Shown here: in pieces, positions 1 through 9,067 of the stretch
Numbering within the stretch: position 1 is the stretch's first letter
Layout: the number at the start of each line of letters is the position of its first letter
Assembly: GCF_003268005.1 (NCBI RefSeq)
Contig: NZ_CP014213.1
Span: 2,315,501 to 2,379,500, forward strand
Direction of reading: 5' to 3'
Length of the DNA stretch: 64,000 bases
Origin: Methanosphaera sp. BMS
GTDB taxonomy: Archaea > Methanobacteriota > Methanobacteria > Methanobacteriales > Methanobacteriaceae
Translations under genes and position numbers: made by a program
The notes under the pieces: model-generated
What the model was told of the DNA's origin: nothing
The model's input: only the letters and a program-made list of their open reading frames with translations
Databases searched by the model: none

Positions 1-459
1 TTGTTCTATGAGTTCTACTGCTCCACTACCGACAGATACTCCCCCTTCATTGATATGCGTATTTTTTCTAATGGACTGACCTACATGTATTGCCTTTGTA
101 AATACCTTTTCCAGTTTTGGTCCAATCGTAGCCTCTTTGATTGCATTTTTACGTGCAGTCTTTATCTGTCCGAGTATCTGATCTTCACCCATTATCATGG
201 ATTCAAGTCCTGAGGCTAATCTTAAAAGGTGGTTTATTGCAACGTCATCCTTTTCAACAATAAAGTTTGTTGTTGGTAGGGTCACATCATCATCTACAAT
301 AAGGTATATCTCGTATCTGTTACATGTCTTAAGGGTTACTTCCTCTTGTATGTTAAGCTCTTCGTGTAATTTGGAATTCAAGTCGTCTAATTTGGAATAT
401 GATTGTTCCATAGTTCCAATATCTGCGATTTTATAGTCTATTCGTATATTTAATAACAT
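1..459 (-). CDS. hemA: Glutamyl-tRNA reductase, N-terminal part (cut by window edge)
   Basis: Reduces glutamyl-tRNA(Glu) to glutamate-1-semialdehyde, the first committed step of C5 tetrapyrrole synthesis (siroheme, F430, corrinoids). The minus-strand frame opens with MLLNIRIDYKIADIGTME and contains LKTCNRYEIY, the TCNR(T/Y)E block with the catalytic Cys, followed by LLRLASGLESMIMGEDQILGQ, the family signature. Only about 153 residues are inside the window; the C-terminal NADPH and dimerisation domains lie beyond position 1. The ATG at 459 has a good ribosome-binding site (AGGGGATAAT) just upstream. It lies downstream of the precorrin-2 dehydrogenase gene on the same strand, a usual pairing for siroheme and F430 precursors. 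Confidence 0.93.
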   Translation of the reverse strand, partial: MLLNIRIDYKIADIGTMEQSYSKLDDLNSKLHEELNIQEEVTLKTCNRYEIYLIVDDDVTLPTTNFIVEKDDVAINHLLRLASGLESMIMGEDQILGQIKTARKNAIKEATIGPKLEKVFTKAIHVGQSIRKNTHINEGGVSVGSGAVELIEQ

Positions 460-603
460 TAATTATCCCCTGTCATAATCAATAAAAATAATTCTTTTTT
501 AATTTTTAAATAATGTTTATCAATGATTCTTGATTTTAATACTTATGCTATCTTTTTAATTATATATCCTCTTTTTAATACTTAAATAATTTGTAAAGTT
601 AAC

Positions 604-1233
604 TTAAAATTTTTCTATGATTTCTTTAACATATCTTTTTGCTTCATCAATATCATTGTTCTGGATAAGCTCTCTTACTCTTTCATCTTCATTAATCTTA
701 AGCATGTATTCCTTTCTATCCTGCTGTGAATCCACGTTCGCTTTCAGCAATTCTCTCACATATTCCTGCAATTGAATATAATAAATATCCTCATCGGTTA
801 TGATACTTTGAATCTTTTTTCTGAGTGTTTTTGCCATTAAGGGACTTTTGGAACCGGTGTATACGGATATTGTCACGCCGCCGATATCGAATGTCGATGG
901 AAATATCACATTGCTGATTGAAGGATCGCTAGAACAGTTGATAAGTTTATCGTTTGCTTGGAGTGCTATTTTCTCATTGAGTTCGATGTCATCTGTGGCA
1001 ACAACAATCAAATCTGATTCGTCAATCAGATTGTCCAATTGATCATTGTCATAAAAATGTGCACCTTTCTCCAGAAATTCATCTTTAACGTCTTCATCAA
1101 TTGATTTGGTAACTATGTTGACATTGGACTGGGCCTTTAAAAATCTTCGTGCCCTTCTTATTCCAACCGAACCTGTACCTATTATCAGTACATTCTTGTC
1201 TTTCATATCTAAATATAATGAGGTTAGTGCCAT
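604..1233 (-). CDS. Precorrin-2 dehydrogenase / sirohydrochlorin ferrochelatase-like
   Basis: NAD-dependent oxidation of precorrin-2 to sirohydrochlorin, possibly also iron chelation, as in the Met8p/CysG N-terminal family. The 209-residue protein has an N-terminal Rossmann motif (VLIIGTGSVGIRRARRFL, about residues 15-32), then DLIVVATDD (about 75-83), and the conserved INCSSDPSISNVIFPS and SKSPLMAKTLRKKI blocks of the family. The ATG follows GAGGTCAT, a strong Shine-Dalgarno (SD) site. Placed directly upstream of hemA on the same strand, so both steps of the siroheme/F430 precursor path are probably co-expressed. Which of the two activities is retained cannot be told from sequence. Confidence 0.88.
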   Translation of the reverse strand: MALTSLYLDMKDKNVLIIGTGSVGIRRARRFLKAQSNVNIVTKSIDEDVKDEFLEKGAHFYDNDQLDNLIDESDLIVVATDDIELNEKIALQANDKLINCSSDPSISNVIFPSTFDIGGVTISVYTGSKSPLMAKTLRKKIQSIITDEDIYYIQLQEYVRELLKANVDSQQDRKEYMLKINEDERVRELIQNNDIDEAKRYVKEIIEKF

Positions 1234-1281
1234 TAGATGACCTCTTTAAAAATAATTTAAAAAATAAGTATATGAATGAAA

Positions 1282-1764
1282 CTATAATGTTTTCATCCTA
1301 AGATTTCTTATTGCAGTTTTCAAGTCATTATCTGATGATTCTAATTCGTTTTTTGCTTCATCAAATGATATGTTAAATGTATCCGCCAATGATTGTATAT
1401 CCTCATCAGAATAATTTACAGTATTAACATTTGAATGTTTTAATATTTCTTCAGCTAACTGCTTTTTAAGAGTCATGTACTCATCATGGCTGATGCCGTT
1501 AGCCTGTAGTTCCATATCCCTTAGTGGGCATGGCTTTGAATCTTTACAACACCATACGAATGAACCAAAACATGTACTTGCCCCATATTTAAGTTTTGTT
1601 TTTTTGGCAAAGTCCTCTTTAATTTTTACAAATTCCTGTGGAGTCAACCCTATTTCATTAATTTTCATATGTACTGGACATGGCTTAACCGGTGGACAAC
1701 AGAATGCTAATCCACGTGCATCTCCTCCTCTACATACATGAGCTGGTGCATCATCCCATCCCAT
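1282..1764 (-). CDS. Methanogenesis marker protein 9-like, Cys-rich, with UBA-like tail
   Basis: 160 residues. The first half is very Cys-rich: CRGGDARGLAFCCPPVKPCP (about residues 11-30) and a second block with CFGSFVWCCKDSKPCPLRD (about 65-83). This looks like a duplicated metal or iron-sulfur binding unit and matches what I recall of methanogenesis marker protein 9, a family restricted to methanogens with unknown biochemistry. The C-terminal 45 residues (DEDIQSLADTFNISFDEAKN... to the end) have the pattern of a UBA-like three-helix domain, as in archaeal NAC. The ATG has a strong AAGGAGGGAT site. The next gene downstream of its promoter side is the Dus-like TIM barrel, suggesting a functional pair. 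Confidence 0.75.
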   Translation of the reverse strand: MGWDDAPAHVCRGGDARGLAFCCPPVKPCPVHMKINEIGLTPQEFVKIKEDFAKKTKLKYGASTCFGSFVWCCKDSKPCPLRDMELQANGISHDEYMTLKKQLAEEILKHSNVNTVNYSDEDIQSLADTFNISFDEAKNELESSDNDLKTAIRNLRMKTL

Positions 1765-1835
1765 TCATATCCCTCCTTATTAGTATCCAATATTTTTTAT
1801 AGTTATTTATAATTTGTTAAATATCAATATTATAC

Positions 1836-2567
1836 TTATTGAAATATATGGGTAATGTCTCCATCAAGTGCTGCACGTGCTACCGATACGCTACTTGCAC
1901 CTGCGTCCAACATTTTCTGATATCGTTCATGACTTGTCACGCTATTGTTTGCTATGATATGCATATCTGTAATTGAAGCTATCCTGTTGATGATTTCATA
2001 ATCCGCCTCATCTATGCCCGGGTTAAATGCATCTACATGTAAATATTTGACGGGATATGATTGAATGGATTCCACTATTTTTAATGTATCAACATCTTCT
2101 ACGTTGGCCCTTATCTTTACACTAATGTCGAATGTGGTATTTTCACATAACGCGTCTATCATTTCAAGCAACAATTTCTCATTTTTGAGCAGTGCTTGAC
2201 CTGCACCCGCATCCTGTGTTGCTTCTTGTCTACAATGGGCATTTATTTCCACGATATCCAATTGTGTATTTTTATATATTGCCTTGAATGAATCAGCACT
2301 AACTGCTCTCATGTTTGCCGCTATTTTTCCTTTCCATTTTGGATTATATTCTTTTATGATATCTATCTGTTCATTAATATCCTCTGATAAATGATGAGGA
2401 CATGTGATAAATTCTTGCCTGTATTTTACAGAGTTTTCCAGTCCCGCTTTAAATGTCTCCAAGTCGATGTTATATCCACCTAGCGTTATGATATCTACAT
2501 TTTGTTTTGTGAATTTCTTACAAAATTCACCGTCATTAATTCCTGCCATTGCTGATAATACATTCAT
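1836..2567 (-). CDS. Archaeal Dus/NifR3-related TIM-barrel protein
   Basis: 243 residues resembling tRNA-dihydrouridine synthase in overall fold: VLSAMAGINDGEF at the N-terminus (Dus proteins have APMAGVTD), VEINAHCRQEATQDAGAGQA in the middle (Dus has NxGCP at this place), and IIANNSVTSHERYQKMLDAGASSVSVARAA at the C-terminus (phosphate/FMN-binding loop region). It matches the archaeal NifR3-related putative TIM-barrel group of unknown function. The Dus catalytic Cys motif is not conserved, although NAHCRQE contains a Cys, so dihydrouridine synthase activity should not be assumed. The ATG follows GGGTGAAG. It lies upstream of the marker 9-like gene on the same strand. Confidence 0.72.
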   Translation of the reverse strand: MNVLSAMAGINDGEFCKKFTKQNVDIITLGGYNIDLETFKAGLENSVKYRQEFITCPHHLSEDINEQIDIIKEYNPKWKGKIAANMRAVSADSFKAIYKNTQLDIVEINAHCRQEATQDAGAGQALLKNEKLLLEMIDALCENTTFDISVKIRANVEDVDTLKIVESIQSYPVKYLHVDAFNPGIDEADYEIINRIASITDMHIIANNSVTSHERYQKMLDAGASSVSVARAALDGDITHIFQ

Positions 2568-2781
2568 TATACTTCACCCATATTATATCAATATTCATTA
2601 ATATGTAACATAGTTAATAAGTACTTTGATAACTTTTTGTAAAAAAATATTTGATTGGAGCTTAATTAGATTGGATGTTTAATCCTTCCTAAATTCATTA
2701 TACTTTCAAATAACGATTTTTAAACAAAAAAATTAAAATTAGTAAGTATGTTTTTTCATACTATTTCTTGATTAATCAGAT

Positions 2782-3543
2782 TTATTCGAGGTCATTAAGT
2801 AATAACACTGAATCACTTGTCTTATTTGCTCTTATATCCTCTAATCCAATATCTGCTAAATCTGCAGCTCGGCCAGGGGTCTTTGCCATTCCCACGCCTG
2901 CCTTAAGTTTAACGTTGGTCTTCTCATCAACCTTTTTGAGCACTTCTCTTAATTTGTCCATGCTGATATTGTTTGATGGGGCCATGTAATTGTCTCCACC
3001 AATGAAGAAGCATAATGCATTCTCGTTTCTAAGCTCAAGCATTAATTCATACAATACATTATAAACTTTAATGGATGTGTCATAGGCATTCTCCACATCG
3101 GTCAAAGTATTTGTTATGTCATTAATGTCTATATGAGCTATCTGTACAAGACTGTCATCCTCATCTGCAAGTGAATCGATATTCAATATCTCACATCTTT
3201 CGGATGATTGTGCTCCTCCACCCTGTTGAATCATTTTTGTAGCAATTTCCTGGGCCTCATATGCAGTTTCTGCACATCCAACACCCATACTGATTGTTAT
3301 AGGGTATCTGTTTCGGATTGATTCCTGAATTCTTTTATGATCCTCATAATCCATTCCATTGCTCACGGCAATTAAATTATCAAATCTGTTGAAGAAAACT
3401 ATTGCATCATGTGAACCAAATTCACGTTCCAAATCTCCGTATAATCTTGATTGTAACGTTTGTAAATCAGGTTCAAACCTTGGCCCTGGAGTTACAGTCC
3501 ATGGTCCATAATTATCTATCTGAATTAGTGTTATCTGTATCAT
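2782..3543 (-). CDS. gch3: GTP cyclohydrolase III (archaeal type)
   Basis: Converts GTP to 2-amino-5-formylamino-6-ribosylamino-4(3H)-pyrimidinone phosphate, the start of archaeal flavin and F420 deazaflavin synthesis. The 253-residue protein begins MIQITLIQIDNYGPWTVTPG, the typical start of this family, and contains FFNRFDNLIAVSNGMD and FIGGDNYMAPSN, two nucleotide-cyclase-like halves with acidic metal-binding positions, then GVGMAKTPGRAADLADIGLE. Length is normal. The ATG follows GTGATG. Lying directly downstream of cofD and cofE, it puts three F420/flavin steps in one gene string. Confidence 0.94.
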   Translation of the reverse strand: MIQITLIQIDNYGPWTVTPGPRFEPDLQTLQSRLYGDLEREFGSHDAIVFFNRFDNLIAVSNGMDYEDHKRIQESIRNRYPITISMGVGCAETAYEAQEIATKMIQQGGGAQSSERCEILNIDSLADEDDSLVQIAHIDINDITNTLTDVENAYDTSIKVYNVLYELMLELRNENALCFFIGGDNYMAPSNNISMDKLREVLKKVDEKTNVKLKAGVGMAKTPGRAADLADIGLEDIRANKTSDSVLLLNDLE

Positions 3544-3578
3544 TTCATCACTTAAAAAAATATTTTTAATCCCATTAT

Positions 3579-4481
3579 TTATACTTCTTCAATAATCGTT
3601 CTACTTAGAGTTATCTTATCGTTCATGTTTTTAAGTATTATATTCTCTATTGAAACTTTGGGTATAAATTCCTCTATACTATCTTTATATTTTTCATCAT
3701 TAGTATTTATTATGTAATGATTAAGGAAATCTTCATATATTTTTGCAACTGCCCTGCAATTAATCTCCATACCCTTTGCCCGCATAAACTTTGCAGCCGG
3801 ACCACTAATTGAATCCTCACCTACAAGTGGGGATACGCTAGTAACATGGGTTTTTTTCAATGCATTTCTAACTCCTGGCATAGATATGATTGGATTTATT
3901 GATGTAATAGGATTTGATGGGCCTATAATGACCTGATCGGCATTTTCTAAACTTGATATCACATTGCTTGATGCTTCTACAGTATTGTACTCAATATCCA
4001 CTACCTCAGGCTTTGATTGGTGTTTTATCAGAAATTCATGAAAAGACATTGTGCCCTCATTCGTATGAATTTTAACAATGCTATCCTCGTTGCTCATCGG
4101 AAGAACCCTACTGCTTATGCCTAGTTTTTCACATTGTATTTTAACGGCATCCTCAAGTGAATGTTTCTTAAGCAGCATAGTCTTCTGTATCTTTAATGCA
4201 CGGTCTTTATCACCAATTCTAAGTGTTTCATCAAAACCCAATTCTACAAGTGTTTCATGTGTATGGAATGTATCGTCACGTCTGCCATACCATACATCCT
4301 CATTTATCAGGTCTGTCAGGGTATACATCACACTGTCAATATCGGCCGATACATAAACTCCGCTGAAATAATCATTTTCCAACGTATTTACAATAACAGT
4401 CAATTCTTCTGGATTTACCACTTCCTTTAATCCTTGAAGTAGCTTCGGAGTACCAGTTCCACCGGATAATACACAAATCAT
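3579..4481 (-). CDS. cofD: LPPG:Fo 2-phospho-L-lactate transferase
   Basis: Transfers phospholactate to Fo, forming F420-0. 300 residues starting MICVLSGGTGTPKLLQGLK, the nucleotide-binding start of the CofD family. Also present are DDTFHTHETL (Fo-binding region), RIGDKDRALKIQKT, and IIGPSNPITSINPIISMPGV followed by SPLVGEDSISGPAAKFM, the conserved family blocks. The start lies a few bases after the cofE stop, so the two genes are clearly one operon. Confidence 0.96.
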   Translation of the reverse strand: MICVLSGGTGTPKLLQGLKEVVNPEELTVIVNTLENDYFSGVYVSADIDSVMYTLTDLINEDVWYGRRDDTFHTHETLVELGFDETLRIGDKDRALKIQKTMLLKKHSLEDAVKIQCEKLGISSRVLPMSNEDSIVKIHTNEGTMSFHEFLIKHQSKPEVVDIEYNTVEASSNVISSLENADQVIIGPSNPITSINPIISMPGVRNALKKTHVTSVSPLVGEDSISGPAAKFMRAKGMEINCRAVAKIYEDFLNHYIINTNDEKYKDSIEEFIPKVSIENIILKNMNDKITLSRTIIEEV

Positions 4482-4486
4482 ATCAA

Positions 4487-5251
4487 TTACCTGAACGCGT
4501 CCATACTTTTTTCTCTAATTATCTCATCAATTGATGAATCATTAATTGAACACTTTGAAAAACGGGAATCATATCCTCTAATTAACACAAGACAAATTCC
4601 ATTATCGCTTTGACCCATAAGAAGGCTTGCGGCAGAGGCCAATTCATCACCTGTAGCTTCAATAGTACTTTGCAGCTCCTGATTGTACAAGTCATAACAT
4701 CCTCTAAAGTCACTGCATGGATGTATGCCGCTAACGCCTATGGCAACACCGATTGCACCGACACGCCATGCACGGCCTTGGGTATCCGAGATAATCACTG
4801 CAATATCACAGCCATATTTCTCATCAAGATATTCTTTAATTTTCTGTGCTGATTTGTCTGGATTAACAGGTAGCGGAGTAACATAACCCTCTTTGCAATT
4901 ACTGTTGTCAATGCCGCTATTTGCACATATGAATCCATGTTTTGTCTCTGTTATTATCAAGCCTTCCTGGCATCTGAGGACGTCATTGGAGTTATCCAAT
5001 ATTATCTGACATAATTCGGCATCTTTTTTGCTAACTTCAGACATTTCAATGGCTTCTTCTGTTACTTCAACATCATCCACCTTTATGATATTTCCCTCAG
5101 CTTTGCTGACAACAGTTTCAGCAAGTACCAATATGTCATCGTCCTGTAGCTTGATGCCATTTTTCTCCAATGAATCATAAATTATCTCCGACAGATTATC
5201 ATTTTCTTCAATAAGGGGAATGTCTTCTATTCCAATTAACTCTATACTCAT
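4487..5251 (-). CDS. cofE: Coenzyme F420:L-glutamate ligase
   Basis: Adds gamma-linked glutamates to F420-0 with GTP. Family blocks seen: IELIGIEDIPLI at the N-terminus, DDILVLAETVVSKAEG, ITETKHGFICANSGIDNSN (the conserved anion/metal site), ISDTQGRAWRVGAIGVAIG and TGDELASAASLLMGQ. The open frame reaches 5317 (276 residues), but the start at 5251 gives the family's normal N-terminus (about 254 residues) and has GTGAT about seven bases upstream, while the outer ATG has no ribosome-binding site. I therefore chose 5251. First of the cofE-cofD-gch3 string. Confidence 0.94.
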   Translation of the reverse strand: MSIELIGIEDIPLIEENDNLSEIIYDSLEKNGIKLQDDDILVLAETVVSKAEGNIIKVDDVEVTEEAIEMSEVSKKDAELCQIILDNSNDVLRCQEGLIITETKHGFICANSGIDNSNCKEGYVTPLPVNPDKSAQKIKEYLDEKYGCDIAVIISDTQGRAWRVGAIGVAIGVSGIHPCSDFRGCYDLYNQELQSTIEATGDELASAASLLMGQSDNGICLVLIRGYDSRFSKCSINDSSIDEIIREKSMDAFR

Positions 5252-5381
5252 ATTATCACAGTCAACACTTTTTTTTTCAATTAACTCTAATCTCAAAGAA
5301 TTTATTAGCAATTTCATTCAACTGATAAAATAATCAATTCATAATTTTTTTTTAAAAAAAATATTATAGGGTGGGGGTTAT

Positions 5382-5999
5382 TTATTCAACGGGATTCTTA
5401 TAACCGATTTCCCAGTCATCATCCTTAATAAATGCAGCACAGCTTGTTACAGGATTTGTAAATTCACTAAATGATCCTTCTCCAAATATGTATTCACATG
5501 CTTCCTGTGCATTGCTTGCTTCATATTCAACGCTTCTTGGTGAGTTGTGTTCATAAGTGGAAACATAGTATGCTTCATTAGGGTTTACTTTAATAACTTC
5601 CAGGCTGCTGTCGGTTACAATACCAATAAATCCGTTACCGTCCTTGTTGATGACTGCACCAATACGTGGCGTGTTATAGTCATCCTTTTCATAATCCATA
5701 GTCAACAATGAATATGCAAGGCTGTCTCTCAGGTTCATTCCTTCTCTTATTTTACCGGCAATAATGTCGGTATGTGAACCATTTGTAATTACACATACAT
5801 CATCAATTATGTCAACACAATTGTAGCTTATGTATGGATTTTTATAGATGTCTCCTTCTGAACCTTCTGTAGGTACAATTGCCACCTTGTTGTCATTCAC
5901 TACTGATTTACGATTTGGAAATGATCTACTTGACACACGATATGATGCATAAGTTCCATTTTCATTACTTCCAATTGATATTATTCTTCCAAGATACAT
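5382..5999 (-). CDS. purO: IMP cyclohydrolase, archaeal type
   Basis: Closes FAICAR to IMP, the last step of purine synthesis; archaea use this enzyme instead of bacterial PurH. 205 residues, normal for the family, starting MYLGRIISIGSNENGTYASY, with SSRSFPNRKS and the C-terminal NPVTSCAAFIKDDDWEIGYKNP typical of PurO. Strong SD site AGGAGTTGAT before the ATG. It sits about 65 bp upstream of the cofE start region on the same strand and just after exbD. Confidence 0.95.
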   Translation of the reverse strand: MYLGRIISIGSNENGTYASYRVSSRSFPNRKSVVNDNKVAIVPTEGSEGDIYKNPYISYNCVDIIDDVCVITNGSHTDIIAGKIREGMNLRDSLAYSLLTMDYEKDDYNTPRIGAVINKDGNGFIGIVTDSSLEVIKVNPNEAYYVSTYEHNSPRSVEYEASNAQEACEYIFGEGSFSEFTNPVTSCAAFIKDDDWEIGYKNPVE

Positions 6000-6027
6000 G
6001 TCTAATCAACTCCTAATTTAATGTCTG

Positions 6028-6432
6028 CTATGATGCGGACGGTGCTCGCACCGCTACATCATCTAATTCTGCAGGTGATGTTATTGTTATCGATCCAGTT
6101 TTTGAATCCATTACTATTTGGCCTTCATCCATTACTCTTGTATGTACTGCTATAGCACCATTTCTTATGTATTCTGACTTGTCAACACCATTTACCGTTA
6201 CCTTATGCAGTCCATTTAACGGCATCAGATAATACTCCGATGTACCTGATTGACTGGTAGGCTTTGCAGATATCTGTTCCGGTGTATGATTCTGGTCCAG
6301 TGATGGTTGTTGGCTAATCATTACTAATAGAAATATCATTATTGTAAAAATCACATCTAATAATGGTACAAGATTAATGTTTGGTGTTTTCTGGTCGATT
6401 TTATTCTTAAATCTTTTCGTGTCTATGGTCAT
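6028..6432 (-). CDS. exbD: ExbD/TolR-type biopolymer transport protein
   Basis: Small membrane protein with one N-terminal transmembrane helix (about residues 18-38: NLVPLLDVIFTIMIFLLVMI) carrying the conserved Asp (LLDVIF) used for proton coupling in ExbD/TolR, followed by an extracytoplasmic domain of about 90 residues. The open frame can start at a GTG at 6441, but the ATG at 6432 is preceded at good spacing by GGTGAG, so I chose 6432. It follows exbB almost without a gap and is clearly co-translated with it. The partner of the motor is unknown; archaea have no TonB/outer-membrane system. Confidence 0.85.
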   Translation of the reverse strand: MTIDTKRFKNKIDQKTPNINLVPLLDVIFTIMIFLLVMISQQPSLDQNHTPEQISAKPTSQSGTSEYYLMPLNGLHKVTVNGVDKSEYIRNGAIAVHTRVMDEGQIVMDSKTGSITITSPAELDDVAVRAPSAS

Positions 6433-6442
6433 TAATCTCACC

Positions 6443-7285
6443 TTATTGTCTTAGTTTACTTTCAACAATTCTGTTAGATGCGTCTGTTCTTTCACGTATA
6501 ATTGTTTTTATACCTTTTTCTAACATGTTCGGCTTAATGTCTATCAATAGATTTGCCTGTTCTTCATCTATTTCTCTTACCTTAATTATACCTGGTGCGT
6601 CCTGTAGTGCTTCAATGACTTCTTCTTTATCTGATTCAATCCAGATTTTCATTTCGGCATATCTCCAGTTGCTCATTTTCTTGGCTATTTCAATGTTGTC
6701 CAACTGCACTTCTATTAAACTTTTGATGTATGTATAAAACGGTAGTAATATGATTGCAACGGCCAATCCAAAGATTGTTGTAATGATTGAGACATAGATA
6801 CCATTTGACATTAAAGTAATATCACTATTTACGCCTAATTGTTTAAAGGTATACCACATTCCTATTACAGTACCAATTAATCCGAGTAAAGGAGCAATTT
6901 CAATTATTGTTTGTAGGGATGAAAGTCCTTTCATCATTTTACCCATTTCAACGATAAATACCTGTTCCATGTTGTCTTCTACTTCTGATTTGCTTCTGTA
7001 ACCTATCTTAAGTGCTTCTGAGATGATTCTTGAAATTGGTGTTTTGAAGTTTCCAATAGCTCTTAGTGCCTCTAATGAACCACCATGTGCCATTGACTCG
7101 TTAACTATTATCATTATTTCGGATAAGTCAATCTTTGAAGCTCTTCTTAAATAGATTATTTTTTCAATTGCTAGGAATAATCCATATAATCCTATAATCG
7201 TAAGGATATAAGTGATTATTCCCCCACTTTGAAACATGGATACTAAGTCATTAAATGTTGAAATGATTATTCCTAAAAAGTCCAT
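6443..7285 (-). CDS. exbB: MotA/TolQ/ExbB proton channel family protein
   Basis: 280 residues. A hydrophobic N-terminus (about 17-45), a cytoplasmic loop, then two transmembrane helices with LLGLIGTVIGMWYTFKQLG (about residues 140-160, the ExbB/TolQ signature) and VSIITTIFGLAVAIILLPFY. The C-terminal about 60 residues (KIWIESDKEEVIEALQDAPG onward) are an extra soluble domain of unclear role. SD site AAGGAG before the ATG. Forms a pair with the downstream exbD. ExbB fits better than MotA because of length and the ExbD partner. Confidence 0.86.
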   Translation of the reverse strand: MDFLGIIISTFNDLVSMFQSGGIITYILTIIGLYGLFLAIEKIIYLRRASKIDLSEIMIIVNESMAHGGSLEALRAIGNFKTPISRIISEALKIGYRSKSEVEDNMEQVFIVEMGKMMKGLSSLQTIIEIAPLLGLIGTVIGMWYTFKQLGVNSDITLMSNGIYVSIITTIFGLAVAIILLPFYTYIKSLIEVQLDNIEIAKKMSNWRYAEMKIWIESDKEEVIEALQDAPGIIKVREIDEEQANLLIDIKPNMLEKGIKTIIRERTDASNRIVESKLRQ

Positions 7286-7393
7286 TTTCTATAACTCCTT
7301 AAGTCAACTGTAATAAATTTTTAATTATCTGTCATTATTAATAATATTTATATTTAACTTTTATACTATATTAATTTACAGTTTTTTATCATA

Positions 7394-8023
7394 TTATCTT
7401 TCTTTCATTTTCACTACAGTATTCCATGTCTGTCTAACAATTGGAGGGAAATTTTTATTTAGACTTTCAAGGTAAGCTATGGTATATTTATCGCTGGGAT
7501 AACCTGATCCTATATCTCCATATTCTCTGCGGAGTATTGCCATCTGTTTGTCTCTTTCAACCTTGGCTATTATTGACGCTGCCGATACGATGTCATATAT
7601 GTCATCTGCCTTATGTCGGGTAATCACTTCGATTTCAGGGTATTTTTCTTGTATGTTGTCATGGAATCTGTCTTCTTTTACGTCAATACAGTCTATGTAA
7701 CATTTGTCTGGATTGCTGCGTGTTATTATATCGGTCATTGCATTTGTCTCTATCTGGTTTAGGTTTGTTCCATTGAGTCTTAGATTATCTATTTCCTGTG
7801 CGGTTATTATGTTGGTGTATGTTTGACTTATTTTTTTGATTTTTCTTGAAAGAACGCTTCTTTTTTTACTGCTAAGTCTTTTTGAGTCCTTAACTCCTAT
7901 TCTTTCTAAGAATCTGATTTTATCTATGGGCATCAGTACTCCGCCTATTACAAGTGGACCCAATACGGAGCCACGTCCGGCTTCATCTATACCTAATGCG
8001 TATGTTTTTTCATCTGTTGACAT
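7394..8023 (-). CDS. rnhB: Ribonuclease HII
   Basis: Cuts RNA in RNA-DNA hybrids and at single ribonucleotides. LGIDEAGRGSVLGPLVIGG (active-site Asp-Glu), VKDSKRLSSKKR, CYIDCIDVK (third acidic residue) and HKADDIYDIVSAASIIAKVERD (fourth acidic residue) are all present. The open frame runs up to 8131, but the added N-terminal part is Lys/Ile/Asn-rich and not family-like; the ATG at 8023 gives MSTDEKTYALGIDEAG, the normal start, with AGGA at somewhat long spacing. Divergent from the archaetidylserine synthase gene. Confidence 0.94.
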   Translation of the reverse strand: MSTDEKTYALGIDEAGRGSVLGPLVIGGVLMPIDKIRFLERIGVKDSKRLSSKKRSVLSRKIKKISQTYTNIITAQEIDNLRLNGTNLNQIETNAMTDIITRSNPDKCYIDCIDVKEDRFHDNIQEKYPEIEVITRHKADDIYDIVSAASIIAKVERDKQMAILRREYGDIGSGYPSDKYTIAYLESLNKNFPPIVRQTWNTVVKMKER

Positions 8024-8283
8024 AATTTTTAATTTCCTGGTGTTTATGTTATCTTTTTTATTTTTTTTAATAATTGAATTTTTGCAAAATGATATTTTTT
8101 GTATCATTATAATAACATTTATATGTATCAATAAACAATGTTTAATTATAAGTATTTTTATTATTTATTTTAACATTATTGAATTGCCATTAGTGAATAT
8201 GATATAATCCATAAAATAATTAAATATATCTGTTAATTGATACATAAATATAAATTAAAGCAAATAAAAAAGGGAGTTCAAAT

Positions 8284-9030
8284 ATGGAAACAAACATATT
8301 AAAAATTATTACATTGGCGGATATAGCTTCATTGGCAAATGGATTATGTGGATTTTTCTCAATAATATCAATACTTCAAAACAATGTCATACTATCTGCA
8401 CAACTATTGCTACTGGCAGTGATCTTTGATGCAATGGACGGAACATTAGCCCGACTATTTAATAGTGGCAATGTCGAACATGACGTCTTCGGAGAAACAA
8501 TTGACTCTTTATCTGATATGGTTTCCTTTGGTGTGGCACCAGCCGTAATCATCTACATGATAACTGGTCAATTATATGTCTTAATAGCATCAGCTCTCAT
8601 AGTCATCTGTGGAATATTAAGATTAAGCAGATACAATACCATAAGTGCATTTACAGATGCTCCTACAACAACATTCATAGGATTGCCAATACCTGTAACG
8701 TCTTTTATACTGGCGGCATTTATGCTATCCTCATATAATGTCATGCTGCTATTTGTCGTTATGATTGTATTGTCAATATTGATGGTAACGGATATAGAAT
8801 ACCCTAAAATCAAAGAAATACCTATAATAGTAATTGTATTGATATTGATGATACTGGCAGCAATTCCATCCTTAAATGCAATGCTATACAAAATTCCGGC
8901 ATATCTCCTATTGATTCTTGGATTATTATATGTTGTTGGAATTATTGCAATTTCTATATATGATAACAGAAACATTAATGGTAAATTACAGGAGTTTGAT
9001 GACTTTACTAACATTCTAAATAAACGATAA
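8284..9030 (+). CDS. CDP-alcohol phosphatidyltransferase, probably archaetidylserine synthase
   Basis: Integral membrane enzyme that joins CDP-archaeol with serine. The CDP-alcohol phosphotransferase signature D-x2-DG-x2-AR-x(8)-G-x3-D-x3-D is seen as FDAMDGTLARLF followed by GETIDSLSDMVSFG (about residues 52-81). Several transmembrane segments follow. The N-terminal ITLADIASLANGLCGF and SFGVAPAVIIY are typical of PssA-type enzymes, so serine is the likeliest head group; inositol cannot be fully excluded. AAGGGAGTT precedes the ATG. Confidence 0.87.
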   Translation: METNILKIITLADIASLANGLCGFFSIISILQNNVILSAQLLLLAVIFDAMDGTLARLFNSGNVEHDVFGETIDSLSDMVSFGVAPAVIIYMITGQLYVLIASALIVICGILRLSRYNTISAFTDAPTTTFIGLPIPVTSFILAAFMLSSYNVMLLFVVMIVLSILMVTDIEYPKIKEIPIIVIVLILMILAAIPSLNAMLYKIPAYLLLILGLLYVVGIIAISIYDNRNINGKLQEFDDFTNILNKR

Positions 9031-9067
9031 AATACTTTTTTTTATTGTAATATTTTTTTTTTAAATT

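Noticed and set aside
6443-7285. MotA flagellar stator assignment.
   Set aside because: Length, the adjacent ExbD, and absence of motility genes favour ExbB/TolQ.
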